Part shown: piece after piece, positions 16,446 through 22,793 of the stretch | How positions within the stretch are numbered: position 1 is the first letter of the stretch | How the letters are laid out: each line of letters opens with the position of its first letter | Assembly (NCBI RefSeq): GCF_900113935.1 | Contig: NZ_FORF01000018.1 | Coordinates: 32,720-82,903 of the forward strand | From: Aquamicrobium aerolatum DSM 21857 | GTDB lineage: Bacteria > Pseudomonadota > Alphaproteobacteria > Rhizobiales > Rhizobiaceae | Length of the DNA: 50,184 nucleotides | Reading direction: 5' to 3' | Notes under the pieces: generated by a model | What the model was told of the DNA's origin: nothing | Database searches by the model: none | Seen by the model: the letters and a program-made list of their open reading frames with translations, nothing else | Made by a program: the position numbers and the translations under genes

Positions 16446-17594
16446 ATGCTTCTCAACTACAGCGACTACCGCAAGGCTGCCAGATATGTGCTGCCCCGCG
16501 GGTTGTTTGAATATATTGACCGCGGCACCGAGGACGAGCACGCTCTTACCAGAATCCGTGATGATCTGAATGCCATACAACTAGTTCCACGCATCTTTTC
16601 CAGGCCGGGAGATCTGGACTTATCCGTTGAACTTTTCGGTGAGCGATATGCTACGCCGCTTATCATCGCGCCAACGGCACTCGCTGGCATGCTGGCCTAT
16701 AATGGCGAGCAAAAACTTGCACGCGCAGCCGGGAGAAACAATCTGACCTATTGCGCGGCCACCCAGTCTGTTTCATCCATTGAAGATATTGCAGCCGGGG
16801 CACCGGACTCGAAACTCTGGTTCCAGCTCTATTATTGGAAAAACCACGAACTGACGCGGGATCTGCTTGTGCGTAGCAACGCAGCCGGCATCAGAACCCT
16901 CGTTGTTACCGCTGATACACCAACCGGCCCGAAGCGAGAATATAATCAACGCAACCGGTTCGGTGTTCCTTTTGAAATAACCGTGAGAGGCATGATTGAT
17001 GTGCTACGCCATCCACGTTGGTTTACGCGCGTTCTCCTGCGCTATCTCCTGACATCGGGGATGCCAAGTTATGGAAATTACCCAGCGCAATTCCATACAC
17101 CAATCACCCGTAGGAGCATCAGAAATGATGTCGCCCTTGACCATGCGCTGACATGGAATGAAATAGCCGATCTGAGAGGAGTTTGGAACGGCAACATCAT
17201 CATCAAGGGTATATTATCAGCGAAAGACGCTGAGCGTGCTGCAAGTCTCGGGATGGATGGGATCGTCGTTTCTGCCCATGGCGGCCGTAACCTTGATATA
17301 GCGCCAACCCCGGCCAGAGTTTTGCCTGATATCAGAAAAGCCGTTGGCAAGGATCTCTGCATTATCGCAGATAGTGGAGTAACGCGCGGTACAGATATTC
17401 TGAAATATCTGGCGCTTGGGGCAGATGCAGTGATGGCCGGCCGATTGCCTTTATGGGGGCTTGCAGCTGCCGACGAAAGAGGCGCTGGCGATGTATTGGC
17501 AATGCTTATCGATGAAATGAAGACGGCGATGACAATGCTTGGTGCTAACAGCCTGATAGATATTCAGGAACTTGAGCGCACAAGTTTTACGTAA
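16446..17594 (+). CDS. FMN-dependent alpha-hydroxyacid oxidase/dehydrogenase (LldD type)
   Basis: TIM-barrel flavoenzyme of 382 aa that oxidises an L-2-hydroxyacid such as lactate or glycolate. Seen: the N-terminal Tyr region LPRGLFEYIDRGTEDE, FMN contacts IIAPTALAGMLAYNGE, LWFQLYYWKN and IIIKGILSAKDA, the catalytic His in VVSAHGGRNLD (SNHGGR in most relatives), and the phosphate-binding end ADSGVTRGTDI with LGADAVMAGR. With the D-specific GlcD-type oxidase in the facing operon, both stereoisomers of a 2-hydroxyacid could be used (inferred). Confidence 0.9.
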   Translation: MLLNYSDYRKAARYVLPRGLFEYIDRGTEDEHALTRIRDDLNAIQLVPRIFSRPGDLDLSVELFGERYATPLIIAPTALAGMLAYNGEQKLARAAGRNNLTYCAATQSVSSIEDIAAGAPDSKLWFQLYYWKNHELTRDLLVRSNAAGIRTLVVTADTPTGPKREYNQRNRFGVPFEITVRGMIDVLRHPRWFTRVLLRYLLTSGMPSYGNYPAQFHTPITRRSIRNDVALDHALTWNEIADLRGVWNGNIIIKGILSAKDAERAASLGMDGIVVSAHGGRNLDIAPTPARVLPDIRKAVGKDLCIIADSGVTRGTDILKYLALGADAVMAGRLPLWGLAAADERGAGDVLAMLIDEMKTAMTMLGANSLIDIQELERTSFT

Positions 17595-17608
17595 AGGCCA
17601 CTCAGGGG

Positions 17609-17923
17609 TGTCAATGACCGTGGAATCGGGACCCCGCATTTTCGTGTAAAAGGGGCTCTGACTCATATGTGGAACGGCCCGGTTGGCAAGGTTTTTCAGC
17701 GTGAATCGCCGTCGGACGGTGCAGTCATATGTCCGGCCTGTTAGTGCGGTCATCGACCGCTGGCCACGATGAGATCCGCGATGTCGATTGCCTAATCAAA
17801 TTCTCGCGCTCAAAGGCGCACTGAGTCAGACGGTCTGATCGACATCGAGGTATCGCCCCTCGGGTTCATCACGCTCTCGTACCTTGCCGCTTTACCCCGA
17901 CGCAGAGACGCCGGGGATCTGTC
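17609..17923. other. IS debris: probable IS21-type terminus and IS110 flank
   Basis: From 17609, TGTCAATGACCGTGGAATCG, GGACCCC and a downstream AAAAGGGG resemble the end of IS21-type (istAB) elements, but no istA frame follows. The rest runs into the 3' flank of the IS110 remnant. No gene is supportable in this 330-bp stretch. Confidence 0.35.
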
Positions 17924-18103
17924 TTAAGCCTTCGCCATGATCGCCGGCGCTTGGTATGTGCCACCCTTGATGAGAAGCGCCCATATTGTGCGGGCCATCT
18001 TGTTAGCCAGTGCTACGGCTGCCACCTTGTAGGTAAGCGTTGGCTGCAGTGCACATTGTTTCAGCTTGACGGTGTGAAGTTCCATGGCAGGAGTTCGTCG
18101 ATC
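17924..18103 (-). pseudogene. C-terminal fragment of an IS110-family transposase
   Basis: The minus strand reads LTYKVAAVALANKMARTIWA then LLIKGGTYQAP to a stop. This is the conserved C-terminus of IS110-type (DEDD/Piv-like) transposases. It is cut at 18103 exactly where the IS6 terminal repeat begins, so the IS6 element or a deletion it promoted removed the rest. Confidence 0.75.
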
Positions 18104-18924
18104 GGTTTTGTTGCAACGGCAGACTGGAAACACAAAGAGGCCTGACCCGAGGCCAATTATGCGGCAAGAATTGCGAACTGCTCGGCCAAGGACGGATTCG
18201 GATTGAAGGCGTATCTCGCCTGTCGCTTGCGCATCATATGAACCATCTCGATGCCGGACAGGATGATCGCGGCTGATCCCTGTGATTTGAAGCCAAGCAT
18301 TGGCCGGACGCGGCGCTTGATGCGCCGATGATCCTGTTCAATCCGATTATTCAAGTATTTACTCTTGCGTATTTCGATCGGCTTCAGCCGGCGTCGGGAG
18401 CGATCCAGTAAGCGATTTGTGGTATCACAGGAAACGATAGCCTCGTGGTTGGTCGGACTACCATCGATGACGACGCGGTCGGGCCGGCCATGACGTGCCA
18501 GTGCCTTCCTGAAAAACCGCTTGGCCGATGGCAAGTCGCGCTGCTCGCTGAACCAGAATTCAACCGTGTCGCCGACACTGTCGATGGCGCGGTAGAGGTA
18601 CATCCACTGGCCGCGGACCTTGATGTAGGTCTCGTCGATATGCCATCTGCCGGTCACGCTCCGCTTCCGTCGGTTGAAACGCTCCAGCAATAGCGGTGCG
18701 TAACGGACGGTCCAGCGGTGAATGGTCGTGTGATCGACGGCAATGCCCCGCTCGGCCATCATCTCTTCCAGATCACGCAGGCTCAGACTGTAGGCCAGGT
18801 ACCAGCGCACGCAAAGCAGGATCACGGACTGGTCGAACTGGCGGCCCTTGAACATTCAATCCTCCGAAAATGCCAGAGGCGCTCCTTGCCACAGTGACGG
18901 TATTCAAAACATTGCAACACAACC
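18104..18924 (-). mobile_element. IS6-family (IS26-like) insertion sequence
   Basis: The 821-bp element has terminal repeats GGTTTTGTTGCAACG on the left and, reading inward from the right, GGTTGTGTTGCAATG (13/15). The length fits the family. The flanking 8-mers (CGTCGATC and ATATTGCT) differ, so no target duplication is left. This is the usual result of IS6 replicative cointegrate formation or adjacent deletion. Confidence 0.85.
18157..18855 (-). CDS. IS6-family transposase
   Basis: Single transposase of 232 aa with the family's compact DDE core. Asp is in GRWHIDETYIKVRGQWMYLY, the second in RPDRVVIDGSPTNHEAI, and Glu in NNRIEQDHRRIKRRVRPM. The N-terminus has SLSLRDLEEMMAERGIAVDH with an HTH-like fold. 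It appears intact. It moves by replicative (copy-in) transposition that fuses replicons, which fits the mosaic structure here. Confidence 0.93.
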   Translation of the reverse strand: MFKGRQFDQSVILLCVRWYLAYSLSLRDLEEMMAERGIAVDHTTIHRWTVRYAPLLLERFNRRKRSVTGRWHIDETYIKVRGQWMYLYRAIDSVGDTVEFWFSEQRDLPSAKRFFRKALARHGRPDRVVIDGSPTNHEAIVSCDTTNRLLDRSRRRLKPIEIRKSKYLNNRIEQDHRRIKRRVRPMLGFKSQGSAAIILSGIEMVHMMRKRQARYAFNPNPSLAEQFAILAA

Positions 18925-19063
18925 ATATTGCTTCCGTACGGTTGATGAGCAACAGGGCCCACACTAGGGGCACGATCTTCCGAAACTCGGAATTTGGCTA
19001 AGCTGACTTACTTACCCATGCGGCTACCTACCCCAAGGGGAAAGCGCGTTCCGAAGACAGCTC

Positions 19064-19591
19064 TTACGGGAAGCTCTTGCTTTCCAGGTGCTCGCCGATG
19101 AGGAAGCAGTTTACCGTGATTGGCTCGGCCTGCACCTTGTTTACCTCTCCATCGATCAGGTCACATTCGATCAGGTTCTCATCGCTGGATTTGCGGGAAG
19201 TGTAGAGGTTGACATTGACGCTCGGCTGTCCCTTGACCCATTTCAGCCTCATCCCTCCGGCATTCTTGCCAGTGATATGCACAACACCGGGCTGCCCCGG
19301 CAATTCGAAGCTTTCCTTGCCGAGGTCAACCATACCCAGCTCATCGGTGTGTTTTTCGCCTTCGCGTGTCGGCTCGCCGTAAAATGACGCCCATACGGTT
19401 ATGGTTTCATGCGCAGACTTGAGTTTTGCCGCGGCTTTTTCCGAAAGCGTGAGTTTGAAGTCGAAAGCAAGATTGGCGTCATTTGAGTGTGCCGGAACGG
19501 GTAACATCGACAGCACGGCTACCGACAGAAAACCGCCGCTGGCGAGGGTGCACACCTGCGCCCGCAGTTTGGAAAACCGGTCCCCGATCAT
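19064..19591 (-). CDS. Exported protein of unknown function
   Basis: 175 aa, family not recognised. A hydrophobic stretch at residues 13-30 (CTLASGGFLSVAVLSMLPV) ending at AHS-N suggests a cleaved signal peptide, so the mature part is periplasmic or surface exposed. The mature region is polar (FDFKLTLSEKAAAKLKSAHE, ITVWASFYGEPTREG) and looks beta-rich, with two Cys near the C-terminus (ECDL, NCFL) that could form a disulfide. It is the last of three leftward genes for small exported proteins. The 18925-19063 stretch beyond holds nothing I can name. Confidence 0.6.
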   Translation of the reverse strand: MIGDRFSKLRAQVCTLASGGFLSVAVLSMLPVPAHSNDANLAFDFKLTLSEKAAAKLKSAHETITVWASFYGEPTREGEKHTDELGMVDLGKESFELPGQPGVVHITGKNAGGMRLKWVKGQPSVNVNLYTSRKSSDENLIECDLIDGEVNKVQAEPITVNCFLIGEHLESKSFP

Positions 19592-19636
19592 TCTTTCACG
19601 CTCCTTCGTTGCGGCTGTCAGAACTGATAACGCAGT

Positions 19637-20248
19637 TTACTCATCAGCATCCGGATCATCGACGAGGCATCCCATGCCATGACAGCCCTGATAGTTACCC
19701 TCTTCATCAAAATTGGGTTCGCCCTGCTGGTCGAACTGGGGTGTGTCATCAATCTCCTCGTCGGGGTTGTCGACCAGACAGCCCACGCCATGACAACCAT
19801 TGTAATCACTGCTGCGAACGTAGTTGGAAGTCGTGTGCTGTCTGTTGTGCTTGCGGTCGTCCGTCATCCCCTCAACAATTGCGCCTAGCACCACGCCAGC
19901 CGCCACTGCGCCGATATCGTGGCCATGATGGTCGTAGACGCGCGCATTGGTGTCGAACGTGTCACCGCGACCATGATGGTAACCGCCGACATCGGCGAAG
20001 ATGCCCGAACACCCCTGAGCAACCCAAATGTACTTAGTTTTGGGATTATATCCCCAGCTGCGGTTGAGGATGCATGGGCTGCTGGAAGTCTGATGAATGA
20101 GTTGGGGCTTCGACAGCGGTCCGGCCCAGCATTCGCCATACTGATGATGGCGCGACTGGCATTCAACAGTGGATTGCGCCTGTGCTCCCGGGGCTTCCAG
20201 AAAGGCGAAAGCGAAAAGAGCGGCGGCAAGCCAGAGGGTTCTGTTCAT
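19637..20248 (-). CDS. Secreted DUF3011-like protein with duplicated GCHGxGCLVD motif
   Basis: 203 aa. Signal peptide MNRTLWLAAALFAFAFLEAP to AQA. A DUF3011-type region follows at about residues 27-90: VECQSRHHQYGECW, SSPCILNRSWGYNPKTKYIW, VAQGCSG. Next is a Gly-rich hydrophobic patch (IGAVAAGVVLGAIVEGM) and two copies of a short C-terminal motif, GCHGVGCLVDNPDEE and GCHGMGCLVDDPDADE. DUF3011 has no assigned biochemical role that I know of. The paired Cys and acidic tail could bind metal (inference). It lies between two other exported-protein genes. Confidence 0.7.
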   Translation of the reverse strand: MNRTLWLAAALFAFAFLEAPGAQAQSTVECQSRHHQYGECWAGPLSKPQLIHQTSSSPCILNRSWGYNPKTKYIWVAQGCSGIFADVGGYHHGRGDTFDTNARVYDHHGHDIGAVAAGVVLGAIVEGMTDDRKHNRQHTTSNYVRSSDYNGCHGVGCLVDNPDEEIDDTPQFDQQGEPNFDEEGNYQGCHGMGCLVDDPDADE

Positions 20249-20284
20249 CGATAGGCTCCGGTGGGATTACGTTGAAACACGCGA

Positions 20285-20719
20285 TCAGTCGTTGATCGCA
20301 GTGACCTTGATCACGTCGGCATCGCCCACACCGGAGAACCAGATTTCCCCCTCGCCGACCATCACGCCCTGCCAGTTGGCAAACAGCGTTTCATATGTCT
20401 GTCCCTGCAGGGCATGCTTTACTTTGGCGGTAATGACTTGATCGTAGTCAGCAATGAAATGCGCGGCATCGCGGATTTTTAGCGATTTGCCACCAATGCG
20501 TACCTGGAAGGGATATTCGATCACCGCTGCAACTGCAGACTTGTCGCCTGCGGCCACGGCTTTCTTCAAATTGTCGAAGAATGTGTGATAGCGGGTATGG
20601 TCGCCGAACAACGTATCGAGTGTGTTGTTCATTTCGGCGACGGGATTGGCGAGGACAGGCAGCGGGGCCGCAAGCGCCACCAACGTTGCTGCAGCCATTC
20701 CCAGAAAAGATTTTCGCAT
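20285..20719 (-). CDS. Small periplasmic protein of unknown function
   Basis: 144 aa with a clear signal peptide (MRKSFLGMAAATLVALAAPL ending VLA-N). The mature part has FFDNLKKAVAAGDKSAVAAV, IEYPFQVRIGGKSLKIRDAA and GEGEIWFSGVG. This is a pattern of small periplasmic proteins seen across proteobacteria, possibly of the NTF2-like/cystatin-like fold. It is the first gene of the leftward trio and faces the rightward exported-protein operon across a 390-bp gap. Confidence 0.65.
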   Translation of the reverse strand: MRKSFLGMAAATLVALAAPLPVLANPVAEMNNTLDTLFGDHTRYHTFFDNLKKAVAAGDKSAVAAVIEYPFQVRIGGKSLKIRDAAHFIADYDQVITAKVKHALQGQTYETLFANWQGVMVGEGEIWFSGVGDADVIKVTAIND

Positions 20720-21108
20720 AATGACTTCCTCGTATCAGCCGCGTCGATGATGAATATCTATCCAACCTGAGCTGACATCAGAGCAGCCGCATTCGTTTTC
20801 CAGATAGAAAACAGATAGCTAGAGCAACTATTGCTATCAAAGGAACCTTTGTGCGCCCGAATTCTCAATTCCATAGTCGGAATGTGAAAAGCAGATCGTA
20901 TTCTGAAAGCCTGTCATCATAGCAGCACGTCACATGCGTGCGGTTATTCAGATAGCCAGCGACTCCAATGTTCGCATTTCAGTTTTCATATAATGACCGC
21001 TTCTTTCAAAAACGCATCACTATCTGCGCTGGACAACAGTCCTGATCTTGGAAGCAGGAAGACTATTTGGCAACAAGCGCAGGTTTGACGATATTAGAGA
21101 GTAATTAT
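20720..21108. other. Divergent intergenic region without a gene
   Basis: About 390 bp between the leftward trio and the rightward run. A TATAAT (20989-20994) is present, but no convincing -35 lies 17 bp before it. I see no gene, RNA or repeat here. Confidence 0.5.
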
Positions 21109-21480
21109 ATGAGATCCATGTCGGTCATTGCTGCCGCTATTGCAGTCACCACGCTTGGCGCCTGTGCGCAAAAGGCTGATCGGGTGCAGGCGACCTATAT
21201 GTCAGCAGCGCTTTACCAAAACCTGACCTGTGAGCAGTTGGTGCGCGAAGGCTGGACTGTTTCGAACCGCGCTCACGCCGCTGCTGGCAAACAAAACCGC
21301 CATCGCCTGGAGGATGAGGTAGCTATCACAGCTGGCGTCCTGGTTTTCTGGCCAGCGCTGTTCTTCACCCATGGCAACAATGCCTCGACAGCGGAACTTG
21401 CGCAATTGAAGGGCGAGATGGAAGCGATTGAGGCAGCATCGCGAGCCAAGAATTGCGGGATCGTCTTCAACCGCGCCTGA
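21109..21480 (+). CDS. Small lipoprotein
   Basis: About 123 aa. The N-terminus MRSMSVIAAAIAVTTLGACA is a type II signal with lipobox LGAC, so the mature protein is lipid-anchored at Cys19. The body has LYQNLTCEQLVREGWTVSNR, a hydrophobic span ITAGVLVFWPALFFT and an ELAQLKGEMEAIEAASRA helix ending at a second Cys. This resembles small lipoproteins that often sit beside surface or prophage genes. Role unknown. The first gene of the rightward exported-protein run. Confidence 0.7.
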   Translation: MRSMSVIAAAIAVTTLGACAQKADRVQATYMSAALYQNLTCEQLVREGWTVSNRAHAAAGKQNRHRLEDEVAITAGVLVFWPALFFTHGNNASTAELAQLKGEMEAIEAASRAKNCGIVFNRA

Positions 21481-21551
21481 TCTCGGCGAAACTCTCCACA
21501 CAGAAACTGGCGCGCCTGCCGCAATACTGAGCTTTCGGAGGCGTTGCCACA

Positions 21552-22787
21552 ATGCGGGACAGGATAGTCATGCGTAAGAACGGATTGAAAGCTGCTATTT
21601 CAGCAGCCAAAGTCGCAACCATTGCCGGAAAGCTGGTGCTGGCAGCCGGGATGACCATTCCGCACACGGTTCCCGCTTTTTCAGCTACACTCGATCTGCC
21701 GCCGCCCTATGTATCAAGGGCATTGGGAGCGGTGCTTATTCCCATCAACCACGCGTCGCGCCACCGCTACCAGATCCCGCCGAAGCTGCATGGCGTTTAT
21801 GTGCTGGCAGTGTCACCGCGTGGCGCGGCTGCCCGGCAGGGTATCAGGCCGGGCGATGTGCTTGCTACGGTGCGTGATCACCCAATCCTTGTGCCTTCTG
21901 ATGTCGATCGGCTGGTGTGGGGCGCGCTGGCAGTTAGTGTTACGGATTTTTTGTTTGGAGTCGCGCGCGGCCCCGACATTGTCCAAGTCAACACAAATAT
22001 CACCGTCAACAACTTCAACCAGTCTATCAATATCAACAATATCAATAGCTGGACGAGCATAGAAACCCAAAACAACTGGACCCAGATTGTCAATCAGTAC
22101 AACACCAATATCTCCACCAGCATCACGGATAACAGCTATCGTTCCGATGTCTCTGTCCCGGAGCCCGGCCAGAACTTCGACGGCACTAATCGAATAACGA
22201 ACACCGGTACCGATGGCTTGCCAGAGCCAGGGCAGAATTTTGATGGCACGAACCGGACTGCTGATGACATTCCTGAACCCGGACAAAATCTCGACGGCAC
22301 TAATCGAATTACCAACACTGGCACCGATGGCTTGCCAGAGCCAGGGCAGAATTTTGACGGCACGAACCGGACTGCCGATGACATTCCTGAACCCGGAGAA
22401 AACCTGTCTTCCGATGATGTCGATGATGTCGATGATACAGATGATGACAACATCACTGACGACGATACGGATGACACGGACGATGACGTCGATGATGGCG
22501 ACGACGACGATGCAGATGACACGGATGATGGCGACGTAGACGACAGCGATGCCGATGATGACAGCGATGACACGGACGAAGACATCGATAATGGCGATGA
22601 CGACGATGCAGATGACACAGATGATGACGACGTAGACGACAGCGATGCCGATGATGACAGCGATGACACGGACGAAGACATCGATGATGGCGACGACGGC
22701 GACGATGCAGATGACGCGGATGATGACGACGTAGACGACAGCGATGACTACGACTCTGCCGATGATGGCGACGACTATGAGGAGTGA
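21552..22787 (+). CDS. Exported PDZ protein with Asn-rich, DGTNR-repeat and poly-Asp regions
   Basis: 411 aa, not matched as a whole to any family I know. An N-terminal hydrophobic segment (AAISAAKVATIAGKLVLAAG to AFSA) acts as signal. A PDZ-like domain lies at about residues 78-128 (LHGVYVLAVSPRGAAARQGI, RPGDVLATV). An Asn/Ile-rich stretch follows (NTNITVNNFNQSININNINS). Residues 203-278 hold two 38-residue repeats with PEPGQNFDGTNRITNTGTDG, and a tail of about 125 residues is mostly Asp. GGAGG lies 10 bp before the ATG at 21552; an internal ATG at 21570 with AGGA is an alternative. The Asp tail suggests calcium or cation binding outside the cell (inference). Confidence 0.75.
   Translation: MRDRIVMRKNGLKAAISAAKVATIAGKLVLAAGMTIPHTVPAFSATLDLPPPYVSRALGAVLIPINHASRHRYQIPPKLHGVYVLAVSPRGAAARQGIRPGDVLATVRDHPILVPSDVDRLVWGALAVSVTDFLFGVARGPDIVQVNTNITVNNFNQSININNINSWTSIETQNNWTQIVNQYNTNISTSITDNSYRSDVSVPEPGQNFDGTNRITNTGTDGLPEPGQNFDGTNRTADDIPEPGQNLDGTNRITNTGTDGLPEPGQNFDGTNRTADDIPEPGENLSSDDVDDVDDTDDDNITDDDTDDTDDDVDDGDDDDADDTDDGDVDDSDADDDSDDTDEDIDNGDDDDADDTDDDDVDDSDADDDSDDTDEDIDDGDDGDDADDADDDDVDDSDDYDSADDGDDYEE
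22158..22385 (+). repeat. 114-bp tandem repeat, two copies
   Basis: Two head-to-tail copies (22158-22271, 22272-22385), each encoding 38 residues with two PEPGQN.DGTNR motifs; a third partial PEPGEN follows at 22386. The copies are in frame within the coding sequence and differ at few bases, so duplication is recent. Confidence 0.85.
22495..22686 (+). repeat. 96-bp tandem repeat encoding Asp-rich units
   Basis: Two 32-residue units of the pattern (D/N)GDDDDADDTDDxDVDD followed by SDADDDSDDTDEDID, plus a third degenerate unit to about 22770. The simple GAT/GAC codon mix makes this slippage-prone. Confidence 0.75.
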
Positions 22788-22793
22788 GCGGTA

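Noticed and set aside
17451..17753. Minus-strand frame after the L-hydroxyacid oxidase
   Set aside because: Overlaps the real gene and IS debris, and shows no family signal.
22158..22770. Repeat arrays considered as CRISPR
   Set aside because: Repeats are contiguous coding units of 114 and 96 bp without unique spacers, and no cas genes are present.
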